Part shown: piece by piece, positions 9,313-16,636 of the stretch
How the letters are laid out: each line of letters begins with the position of its first letter
How positions within the stretch are numbered: position 1 is the first letter of the stretch
Origin: JAJPKK01 sp963747835
GTDB lineage: Bacteria > Pseudomonadota > Alphaproteobacteria > Rhizobiales > Xanthobacteraceae
Direction of reading: 5' to 3'
DNA length: 64,000 bases
NCBI GenBank assembly: GCA_963747835.1
Contig: CAVVGO010000005.1
Coordinates: forward strand, 2,232,001 to 2,296,000
Notes under the pieces: model-generated
Database searches by the model: none
The model's input: only the letters and a program-made list of their open reading frames with translations
Told to the model about the DNA's origin: nothing
Program-made: the position numbers and the translations under genes

Positions 9313-11115
9313 CTATCGGCCTTTCGGTCGCAGTCGGACGACGGTGTCGTTTCGATAGAACAGCAGATCCATCAGCGCGAGCACTTGCTCCTGGCTGAAT
9401 GGCTTTTTCAATACTACCACGTCTCGAAACCTGCGCGGTATGCCTTCACGGCCATATCCGGTGACGAACGCAAACGGAATATTTTTCTGCGTCAACGCTG
9501 CCGCCAGTTCGTCGACCGGACTGCCACCGAGATTGACGTCAAGCAGAGCCGCGTCGCATTCGGAGCCTGCTAAGAGCCGCCTTGCGGCGTCGAGTGTCCC
9601 AGCCGACCCGATGATTTCGCAGCCAGCCGCCGTCAAAATCGACTCCATATCCATCGCAACTAATGGCTCGTCCTCGATGATGATGATACGTCGGCCGTGA
9701 AGGGCCTGATGGTCGCTACTTGCCGGAAGCAAAGAAATTCCCATCTCGCTATTTGAGGTTATCCCGACACGGCCAATATTCGATCGAGCCTCCTGCGGAA
9801 GCGGCAATGTGATCTGGCACGTCAGGCCTTCCGCCCCATAACGCATGGAGACTTCACCACCGTGAGTTGACAAGGTGCGTCCGATCAGTGCGCTCCCAAA
9901 TCCCAGTTCCTTCGGCGTGCTCACCTTAGGCCCGCCCCTCTCCTTCCACGTCAGGACGAGACTGCTGCATTTACCGTTCGTCTGCAGTTCCCATTGCACC
10001 AACAGGCGGCCGGTCGGGACAGACAAGGCGCCATGCTTGCGGGCATTCGTGGCCAGCTCGTGCAGAACCAAACCCATGTGCACCGTGGCCTGCGCTTCGA
10101 CGACGTGCGTTGGGCCAGAACTTGAGATGCGATGGTCGTCCGCCGTGCCGAGCATGACTTGTTCACGCACGAGATCAAGAACATCCGCACCTTGCATCTT
10201 GGTCTGGGTAAGCAAGTCATGGGCCCGCGCAAGAGCCTGCACGCGTCCGCTGAAGCTGGGTACGAAGTCAGCGGGATTCCTCGCGTGGCGCAAGGATTGG
10301 CTCGCAATCGCCTGTACGATTGCGAGCGTATTCTTCACGCGATGATTTAGTTCATCCATAAGCAGCCGCTGCAACGCTTCGGCCTGTTTTCGCTCGGTGA
10401 TATCGCGGGCGACCTTTGAGGCACCGATCACTTTTCCAGCTTTGTCGCGCAACGGCGAGATCGTCAGAGATATGTCGACGAGGCCACCATCCTTTGCACG
10501 ACGAACCGTATCATAGTGGTCGATGTGCTCGCCCTGACTCAACCGGGCAAGAATCTCATCTTCGTTGGCATGAAGCTCAGGCGGAATGATCCGCTTGATG
10601 GATTGACCGATCATATCCTCCGCGGTGTAGCCAAAGATGCGCGTCGCGCCGCAATTCCAGGATGTGATCTGACCAGTCAGCGTTTTACTGATGATCGCGT
10701 CGTCCGATGAAGCGACGATGGCGGCGAGTCGCGCCAATTCCCAACTCGCTTGTTGCCGATCCGTCACATCGACGAGAAGGTTGATCGCTCCGGTTAGTTC
10801 GCCAGAGGCATCCCGCAATGGCGTCGGGTAGGGAACGAAGCGGATCCTCGTACCATCCGGCCTTTCCGCAATCGCTTCGAGACCGCGGATCGGCTGGCCA
10901 AGCTTGAGCGCCATCGCCATCGGGCATTCGTCATGGGCGAGCGGGCGACCGTCCGGCCAATACAGGCGCCAAGAGCCGCACCACTGGTCGGTTCCAAGCC
11001 CCGGCCGCTGGCCCCATAGCTCCGCCGCAGCGTCGTTATAGAAGGTGATCCGTCCTTGGGCGTCCGTCGTGTAGACGGCAACCGGCAACAGCTCCAGCAA
11101 CTCGGCGCCGTTCAT
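9313..11115 (-). CDS. PAS-PAS HWE-family histidine kinase with C-terminal receiver
   Basis: Protein of 600 residues from the ATG at 11115, chosen because GGGGAG lies 7 bases upstream and the first PAS domain starts at once (MNGAELLELLPVAVYTTD). It has two PAS domains (about 1-120 and 130-245), the second with the PAC-like end VARDITERKQAE. An HWE/HisKA_2 dimerisation motif DELNHRVKNTLA follows, with His 258 as phospho-acceptor. The short ATPase domain has HELATNARKHGAL (Asn 357), and a receiver domain has Asp 526 in LLDVNLGG. There is no membrane segment, so it should be cytosolic; PAS-PAS HWE kinases often sense light or redox. It sits between ligD and ku on the opposite strand, converging with ligD and divergent from ku. 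Confidence 0.88.
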   Translation of the reverse strand: MNGAELLELLPVAVYTTDAQGRITFYNDAAAELWGQRPGLGTDQWCGSWRLYWPDGRPLAHDECPMAMALKLGQPIRGLEAIAERPDGTRIRFVPYPTPLRDASGELTGAINLLVDVTDRQQASWELARLAAIVASSDDAIISKTLTGQITSWNCGATRIFGYTAEDMIGQSIKRIIPPELHANEDEILARLSQGEHIDHYDTVRRAKDGGLVDISLTISPLRDKAGKVIGASKVARDITERKQAEALQRLLMDELNHRVKNTLAIVQAIASQSLRHARNPADFVPSFSGRVQALARAHDLLTQTKMQGADVLDLVREQVMLGTADDHRISSSGPTHVVEAQATVHMGLVLHELATNARKHGALSVPTGRLLVQWELQTNGKCSSLVLTWKERGGPKVSTPKELGFGSALIGRTLSTHGGEVSMRYGAEGLTCQITLPLPQEARSNIGRVGITSNSEMGISLLPASSDHQALHGRRIIIIEDEPLVAMDMESILTAAGCEIIGSAGTLDAARRLLAGSECDAALLDVNLGGSPVDELAAALTQKNIPFAFVTGYGREGIPRRFRDVVVLKKPFSQEQVLALMDLLFYRNDTVVRLRPKGR

Positions 11116-11405
11116 AACCCTACTCCCCATCTCAACCGCCTGCAACAACGCCCGAAAGCGTAGCAAGTTCCACCGATTAGCAGAATTCTCTGGCCGAATT
11201 GGCGTTGATTAAGCTGGGCCTATCATGGCCGCGATCGAGAGAAACCAATGCCGCCAACCTGGCGTTATAGAATCACTGGGGAACTTTCGATCCGACTGAT
11301 TATGTGACTAGGCAACGACGACAGGTAGGAGCCGGAGCGCTAGAACGAATGGGCGTCACCGGGCGCCGATAATTTGTCCAATTTGCCCAATGCGAGGGAA
11401 TTCCG

Positions 11406-12278
11406 ATGCCCGCCCGCCCCTATTGGAAAGGCTACCTGAAGTTGTCCCTGGTCTCCTGCCCGGTGCTTCTTTTTCCGGCGTGGTCCGCGGCAGAGAAAAC
11501 TCATTTCCATCAGATCAACAGGAAGACAAAACATAGGTTGCGCCAGCAGATGGTGGACGAAGCCACCGGTGTGGTCGTCGATGCCGATCAGAAGGGCCGC
11601 GGCTATGAATTGAGCAAAGGCCGCTACGTCGAGATCGGCGAGGATGAATTGAAAGCCATACAGGTGGAGAGCACCCACACCGTCGAAATCGAGAACTTTG
11701 TGCCAAACCAAGAAGTGGATAAGCGCTACCGCGACAGGCCCTATTATGTCGCCCCGGACGGAAAGACCGGCGCCGATGCCTTCGCGGTTATTCGCGACGC
11801 CATGAAAGATAAGGATGGCGTCGCGCTCGCACGCATCGTCATGGCGAATTGCGAGCATGTCATTGCGATCGAGCCCTTCGGCAAAGGAATGCTCGCCACG
11901 ACGCTGCGTTACCCTTACGAGATTCGCAACGCTTCGGACTATTTCCGCGACATCACCGCGCCGCGCGTGACGCGCGATATGGTCAAGCTTGCTGAACATA
12001 TTCTGGCGAGCAAAGCCGGCAAATTCGATCCTTCCAAATTCAAGGATGAATATGAAACCGCTTTGAAGGCGCTCGTGAAGCGCAAAGCCGCGGGGAAGAC
12101 AATCGAGCCGGTCGAACCGCCCGTCCACGAAGGCAACGTCATCGATCTCATGGACGCCCTCAAGCGTAGTTTAAGGGGCCGGCCAAAGGAGCGGCAAGAC
12201 AAGAAGCCGGCGGAAACGAAACGGCAGCCGCAACACAAGGTCGGCGCCGCGAAGCCGCCACGTCGACGTGCTATCTAA
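11406..12278 (+). CDS. ku: Ku DNA end-binding protein
   Basis: Protein of 290 residues, normal for bacterial Ku. It starts MPARPYWKGYLKLSLVSCPV, the usual beginning of the Ku beta-barrel core. HQINRKTKHRLRQQMVDE and the ELSKGRYVEIGEDEL section are typical. The core ends near residue 240, followed by a Lys/Arg-rich tail (about 255-290) of the kind that contacts DNA or LigD. Ku homodimers ring broken DNA ends and recruit LigD for non-homologous end joining. A GAGGGA sits 6 to 7 bases before the ATG. Together with ligD at 6.5 kb it completes a minimal two-protein end-joining set. Confidence 0.96.
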   Translation: MPARPYWKGYLKLSLVSCPVLLFPAWSAAEKTHFHQINRKTKHRLRQQMVDEATGVVVDADQKGRGYELSKGRYVEIGEDELKAIQVESTHTVEIENFVPNQEVDKRYRDRPYYVAPDGKTGADAFAVIRDAMKDKDGVALARIVMANCEHVIAIEPFGKGMLATTLRYPYEIRNASDYFRDITAPRVTRDMVKLAEHILASKAGKFDPSKFKDEYETALKALVKRKAAGKTIEPVEPPVHEGNVIDLMDALKRSLRGRPKERQDKKPAETKRQPQHKVGAAKPPRRRAI

Positions 12279-12331
12279 CCCGCTCGCCCTTATCCACGAT
12301 GTTGATTTGGAAAAATGACGGACCCGATTGA

Positions 12332-12859
12332 TCAACGTCCCACCGAAGCAACCTGCACACTCCCCGAGATTGCGGAGATACACCTCCCGATGACGTGCGC
12401 CATCTTCGGGGCCGCATAGGGACTGAATGCACCTTCGCATCCGTCAGGCAGTTCGACGGAGGGTGAGGCGGCGGGCTTGCGATCAGCCGTCTCCGGACTC
12501 GTTGGCGGCACGAACCGTCCGTGCATCATAGGCCGTTTTGCAACAACCGTGGTTCGAGTCGCGGGATCCATGCTGTATAGCAGCCGCCCACTTTGGTCGC
12601 GGATGACGATGGCGGAAGCGGGCTGGCCCGCAACCTCGACCGACGCGAAGCCCGTATCGTCGGCACCCGCGGGATCGACCACAGAAATGATGGAAAGCGT
12701 CTGCCGATCGCCTCTATGAGTTCGGTCTACCATGGCTCGCGTGGCCTCGGTGTTTGCCACCTCCGGCGCGGCGTTGGCCACATAAAGGCTTGCACCGGCC
12801 CAGATGCAAAGCGCGGCCACACATATTCCCACGGACGTCATGACACAGGCCGACCGCAT
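12332..12859 (-). CDS. Small secreted or membrane-anchored protein, function unknown
   Basis: Protein of 175 residues from the ATG at 12859, which has GGAG 7 bases upstream. A hydrophobic segment at about residues 6-28 is a signal anchor or signal peptide. The middle has a short beta-rich piece (SAIVIRDQSGRLLYSMDP). The C-terminus holds LPDGCEGAFSPYAAPKMAH and a late Cys in GRCIS, which could form a disulphide with the earlier Cys. I recognise it only as a type of conserved hypothetical seen in Bradyrhizobium-like genomes. It is convergent with ku. An upstream in-frame ATG at 12958 would add an unlikely polar leader. Confidence 0.65.
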   Translation of the reverse strand: MRSACVMTSVGICVAALCIWAGASLYVANAAPEVANTEATRAMVDRTHRGDRQTLSIISVVDPAGADDTGFASVEVAGQPASAIVIRDQSGRLLYSMDPATRTTVVAKRPMMHGRFVPPTSPETADRKPAASPSVELPDGCEGAFSPYAAPKMAHVIGRCISAISGSVQVASVGR

Positions 12860-13002
12860 GGTCGTACTCCGAGCTCGGTGTTGTGCTTGCGCACCAAAAT
12901 CAAGTCTATCCAGGTTGCTCCGATTTCCGAAGCCTGCACCCAAAACTGAACCTTTCATTTAGGTGAAAGTTCCAAGCTGCAAAGACATAATCACAGTAAC
13001 GT

Positions 13003-13230
13003 GAGGCCACCGGCTTTCTGAGCTTCGGTGGCTTCATGGGCATCGACGAAGACGATTACCCACTTCCGTGGTCGCTCCTGACCTACAACCCTCGACTGGA
13101 GGGTTACGAAGTCAACGTCGGCGAGCAGCAGATCAAAGGCGCTCCGAAATACCGCGTCCACAAAGCGTGGGATTGGAACAGGCGCGGTCAGGCGATCGAC
13201 GACGACTACCACCCTATTGGGGCGCGTAGA
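13003..13230 (+). pseudogene. 5'-truncated PRC-barrel remnant
   Basis: The frame encodes SFGGFMGIDEDDYPLPW, then LLTYNPRLEGYEVNV and KGAPKYRVHKAWDW. These match the second half of the common rhizobial PRC-barrel protein family (FGGFLGxGEDxxPLPW). The first half of the domain is missing: a stop lies at 12997, and the first ATG (13036) is inside the domain. The frame continues past 13230 into unrelated sequence to 13365. It is probably a decayed copy; a different PRC-barrel protein lies at 88-642. Confidence 0.6.
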
Positions 13231-13288
13231 CGCATCGATCGAACGCGGCCATTGTCGGGGTGGTCGAGCTGTTGGTGTTCGTCCCGTC

Positions 13289-13318
13289 AGACCCCAGTGC
13301 TGATTTGCACCGGGGTCT
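13289..13318. other. Imperfect inverted repeat
   Basis: The arms AGACCCC and GGGGTCT, then after one mismatch GTGC and GCAC, enclose loop TGATTT. This gives an 11-bp stem with one internal mismatch. It lies about 100 bases upstream of the small secreted protein gene at 13422 and after the PRC remnant. It could be a terminator or a transcript-level hairpin; there is no long T-run. Confidence 0.45.
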
Positions 13319-13421
13319 TGTTCATCAAAATGGCGGGCCTTATGTTCGCATTTGCGGCGCCCTGATGGGGCGGCCGCCGAGCCGCACTCGGCCTCGGAAC
13401 AACAGACGCCGGACATATGCC

Positions 13422-13682
13422 ATGCTCGCCAATCTACGATCTCGAAACGCGTTTGGTTTCTGTATTTTGGTTTGTAGCGTAATTGGGCCGACGACAGAGA
13501 GGGCCTCTGCCGTGACCGCCGCAGTCGCCAAGAAGTGCGAGGCTTTGACCATCACGGCTTATCCTCCGCGCGTCCCCGGAAATCCTGCAGCGGGTAGCGC
13601 CAAGGGAACCCCGCAAATCGAACGGGACTATTATAGAAAATGCATCGCAAATGCGGGCAACACGGACGCTCGAACGAAGTGA
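13422..13682 (+). CDS. Small secreted protein, conserved hypothetical
   Basis: Protein of 86 residues from the ATG at 13422. The N-terminus MLANLRSRNAFGFCILVCSV leads into a cleavable-looking signal region ending near ASA. The mature part contains KKCEALTITAYPPRVPGN and YYRKCIANAGN. Its two Cys are likely disulphide-bonded. It resembles short periplasmic hypotheticals found in Bradyrhizobium-type genomes; no function is known. A longer in-frame start at 13260 is disfavoured because it would bury the signal peptide. Confidence 0.6.
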   Translation: MLANLRSRNAFGFCILVCSVIGPTTERASAVTAAVAKKCEALTITAYPPRVPGNPAAGSAKGTPQIERDYYRKCIANAGNTDARTK

Positions 13683-13919
13683 TTCTATCCACTCTCTGCG
13701 GGCAGGTTCCGGTACAAAATGACGACACTCCGCCCGTCTGATTCGACAGATTGCCGTTATCGCCGTTTCATTCGATGACCGCGTCGGCGCACACGATATT
13801 GCGCCCATCCAGTTCTCAGTTTCGCGCACGGCGCGATCGGGACGTGCTATTGTTTCGGCATTGGGTGAGTATCGTCGAATTGGAGACGTTTCGTACTGCC
13901 GGGCTAGCGGGGGCACATT

Positions 13920-15128
13920 TTGGCGAAAATCGTGGTCCTTTATCGCAGCGGCGACGCCAGTGCGGTCGCTGCGCGGGTCGGCGAAGCGTTGGCTGCTCGT
14001 TACGGCGAGGGGTCGGTCGAATTCACGGCGTGCGAGGCCGCGCCGAAGAACGTTGACCCTGCGGCGGTTGTCATCGCCATCGTCGGACCGCGCTGGCTTG
14101 GACGGGTCATCGACGGCCGGCCGGGCATCCACCACGCCCTCGACCCGGTTCGCAGCGCGGTCGAGAAAGCCATGCAGGGTGGTGCCGCCGTCATTCCGGT
14201 GACGGTCGCCGGCTCGCGCCTCCCCCGAGAGGCCGAACTCCCCGACGGCCTCAAGGCGATCGCGTCGCGGCCGGCGATCGAGGTTGATGGCGGCCGCGGC
14301 TTTTCCTCGCAAATGGCACAGTTGATCGGGGCGATTGATCGCCACCTCCCGGCGCAATCGGGCGACGACGTTGAGGCGGTCCGGCCGCAACCGCGCGCCG
14401 ACATCCCGGAGCGCGGCGACGGAGGCGCTACAGCGACAGATGAGCTTGTGCTGCCCGGTAAGGCCCACTCGGCTGCTGCGCCGCTGTCAGGCGACCGCAC
14501 CACACCGGAATATTGGATGCATCACGTCGACGTCGACCGCCATTTCGCTCCCGGCGATGCGCCGCTCATCATGGTGAGCTATGCCAATGAAGATCTCGAG
14601 TGGGTCAACGACCTTCAGGCGTTCATCGATCCGAAGCTCGAACACTTGCGCGACCCGGACGGACAACCCTATCGGCTGTGGCAGTTCTCCGACGCCCAAG
14701 CAGGCACCGCCCTAGGTGACGAATTCCCGAGCATCATCGCCGAGAAGATGTGGCGCTGTCGCGTGGCGATCGTTGTGCTGAGCAAAGCCTACTTTACGTC
14801 GCGCTTCTGCCGGCAGATCGAGCTGCCATTGCTGATGTGGCGGCGTAAGCATCACGGCCTGTTTTGCATTCCGCTGCGGCTCGGCGCGCTTCCGGCCGAC
14901 CGCGTCCGGCTACCTGCCTATTCGGAACCCACGAGCTTTGTGTTCATCGACGAAATCGTCGATGATCGCCAAGCCCCCGCGGAATTCGCGGCGTCGCCGC
15001 ATCGCGACCTCAACCTCAAGCAGCTTAGGGAAAAGGGCCTCGAGTTGGAGATCGAAAGCCGCTTCGACGGCATCGCCCACCTCATCGTCGATTTTCTGCG
15101 CAAGCAATACGCCGCCGTCCAGGATTGA
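13920..15128 (+). CDS. Two-domain TIR-like protein
   Basis: Protein of 402 residues with no membrane segment. Residues 1-142 form a TIR-like alpha/beta domain: IVVLYRSGDAS as strand A and VVIAIVGPRWL as strand C, followed by AVEKAMQGG and VIPVTV. Residues 145-205 are a low-complexity linker. Residues 213-395 form a second, clearer TIR domain: PLIMVSYANEDLEWVN, then AIVVLSKAYFTSRFCRQIE. In NAD-cleaving TIRs the catalytic Glu follows such an S-x-FC/WC motif, which points to Glu 301. The first domain has no equally clear Glu and may be regulatory. The TTG start at 13920 is the only one that includes the first strand. It converges with the cyclase gene, leaving an 11-base gap. It could act as an NADase effector or a signalling scaffold. 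Confidence 0.78.
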   Translation: MAKIVVLYRSGDASAVAARVGEALAARYGEGSVEFTACEAAPKNVDPAAVVIAIVGPRWLGRVIDGRPGIHHALDPVRSAVEKAMQGGAAVIPVTVAGSRLPREAELPDGLKAIASRPAIEVDGGRGFSSQMAQLIGAIDRHLPAQSGDDVEAVRPQPRADIPERGDGGATATDELVLPGKAHSAAAPLSGDRTTPEYWMHHVDVDRHFAPGDAPLIMVSYANEDLEWVNDLQAFIDPKLEHLRDPDGQPYRLWQFSDAQAGTALGDEFPSIIAEKMWRCRVAIVVLSKAYFTSRFCRQIELPLLMWRRKHHGLFCIPLRLGALPADRVRLPAYSEPTSFVFIDEIVDDRQAPAEFAASPHRDLNLKQLREKGLELEIESRFDGIAHLIVDFLRKQYAAVQD

Positions 15129-15139
15129 CCACCCGGCGA

Positions 15140-16255
15140 TCAGCTCCGCAACGCCGTCACGTTGAACGCCCGGACCGGGCGCTGAAAGTTCTTGAGTAGC
15201 AGTTCGCTCGCGGATTCCGCGTGCGCGATGTCCTCGATCGCTGCCTGCACTTTGGCGTCGATGAGGATCTCGCCCGGCTCCGCCTCTTCGCACAGGCGTT
15301 CGGCAAGATTGACCACCGCTCCGATCGCCGCGTAATCGAAGCGGCCCTCGAAGCCGATGCGCCCCATGGTGGCGTAGCCGTTCGCAATGCCGATCGCGAA
15401 ACCCAATTGCCAGCCATGCTTGTGCCATCTCTCAAGCAGCCGACTGACCGCGTTTCGCATCTCGACCGCCATCCGCACGGCTTGCTCGGACGGGTTCGGG
15501 CAAGGCAGCGGATCGTTGAACAGAACCGTCAATCCCTCGCCGGCATAGCGCTCCAACGTCCCCTCGAATTTATGAATTAGCGCGCCGAGGCATTCGTGAT
15601 ATTCGCGCAGCACGTTGAGAACCTCCTCCGGCTCGGCGAACTCGGCGAACGAGGCGAAGCCGCGCAATTCGCAAAACGCGAGGCTGACATTGCGGCGGTG
15701 GCTGTCGAGAACCTTGTCGTTGCCGGAGCTGACGACCAGCTCCGCGACCTGCGGCGCGAGGAAACGCTTCAGCCGGCCCATGCGCTCGATTTCGCCGACC
15801 TGGGCGGCCACGCGCTGTTCGAGCGTCTGGTTCAACTTGGCCACATCGGCGGCCTGCGCTTGCACCTTGTCGTGAAGCTCCTTGAGACGCAGTACGGATT
15901 TCACCCGCGCCACCAGGGCGGTCTGATCGATCGGCTTGGTTAGATATTCGTCCGCGCCGGCTTCCAATCCTTCCACCACGTCCTTGCTGTCGGACTTCGC
16001 CGTTACCAGTATGATCGGCGTGAATGGAAAATTCACATCGTTCTTCAAGCGCCTGCACACTTCGATGCCGTCGATTTTCGGCATCATGACGTCGAGCAGG
16101 ATGACGTCGGGCAGATACTCCCGCGCGACGGCCAGCGCCTCCTCGCCGTCGGCCGCCTGCAGCAACTCGTAATTGCCCAGAGAAAGCCGCGTCACCAAGA
16201 TGTCGCGATTGGTCTCGTTGTCATCGACGACCAGGATCCGGGGTGGCGTGTGCAT
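15140..16255 (-). CDS. Receiver domain fused to class III adenylate/guanylate cyclase
   Basis: Protein of 371 residues from the ATG at 16255, four bases after the stop of the upstream receiver gene. The receiver domain (1-120) has Asp 55 in ILLDVMMPKIDG and Lys in TKPID. A coiled-coil linker (about 125-165) leads to a class III nucleotide cyclase domain (about 185-370), with GRFDYAAIGAVVNLAERL near the substrate pocket. Both metal-binding Asp positions are Glu here: FCELRGF (196) where FCDLRGF is usual, and GEGLTVLF (240) where GDGL is usual. This may change metal use or abolish activity. It is the last gene of a four-gene minus-strand operon and would turn phospho-signal into cyclic nucleotide if active. 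Confidence 0.87.
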   Translation of the reverse strand: MHTPPRILVVDDNETNRDILVTRLSLGNYELLQAADGEEALAVAREYLPDVILLDVMMPKIDGIEVCRRLKNDVNFPFTPIILVTAKSDSKDVVEGLEAGADEYLTKPIDQTALVARVKSVLRLKELHDKVQAQAADVAKLNQTLEQRVAAQVGEIERMGRLKRFLAPQVAELVVSSGNDKVLDSHRRNVSLAFCELRGFASFAEFAEPEEVLNVLREYHECLGALIHKFEGTLERYAGEGLTVLFNDPLPCPNPSEQAVRMAVEMRNAVSRLLERWHKHGWQLGFAIGIANGYATMGRIGFEGRFDYAAIGAVVNLAERLCEEAEPGEILIDAKVQAAIEDIAHAESASELLLKNFQRPVRAFNVTALRS

Positions 16256-16259
16256 GGTC

Positions 16260-16625
16260 TTATTCGAGATATTCGTTGATCTTCGCAAGAAGCTGGCGCG
16301 GGCTGTAAGGCTTTGCCACATAGGCATCGCACCCGGCCGCGCGCGCCTTCTCCTCGTCGCCGCTGAGCGCATATGAAGTTATAACGATGATCGGAATGGC
16401 GTTCAGATCCGGATCAGCTTTGATGCGCCGGGTGGCCTCGTAGCCGTCGAGAATTGGAAGCTGTATGTCCATCAAAATAATGTCCGGCCGGTAGTCGCGT
16501 GCTGCCGTGATCGCCGATTCCCCGTTGTCCACTTCCATGATGTCGTGGCCGACGTTGGACAAGAGATCACGCAGGATCCTGCGATTGTCTTCCTGATCTT
16601 CGACCACCAAAATCCGCTTGCTCAT
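16260..16625 (-). CDS. Single-domain response regulator, DivK-like
   Basis: Protein of 121 residues forming one receiver domain and nothing else. The acidic pair is ED at 9-10, the phospho-acceptor is Asp 53 in ILMDIQLPILDG, and conserved Thr/Ser (ITSYA) and Lys (AKPYS) are present. Length and sequence resemble DivK/CheY-like regulators, but cell-cycle DivK genes have other neighbours, so no symbol is given. It lies 11 bases after the kinase gene and 4 bases before the receiver-cyclase. It is the natural phosphate carrier between that kinase, which has no receiver, and the cyclase. Confidence 0.9.
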   Translation of the reverse strand: MSKRILVVEDQEDNRRILRDLLSNVGHDIMEVDNGESAITAARDYRPDIILMDIQLPILDGYEATRRIKADPDLNAIPIIVITSYALSGDEEKARAAGCDAYVAKPYSPRQLLAKINEYLE

Positions 16626-16636
16626 TTCAACACCTG

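Noticed and set aside
12991..13416. 141-residue minus-strand open frame
   Set aside because: It is antisense to the clear PRC-barrel remnant and has no features of its own.
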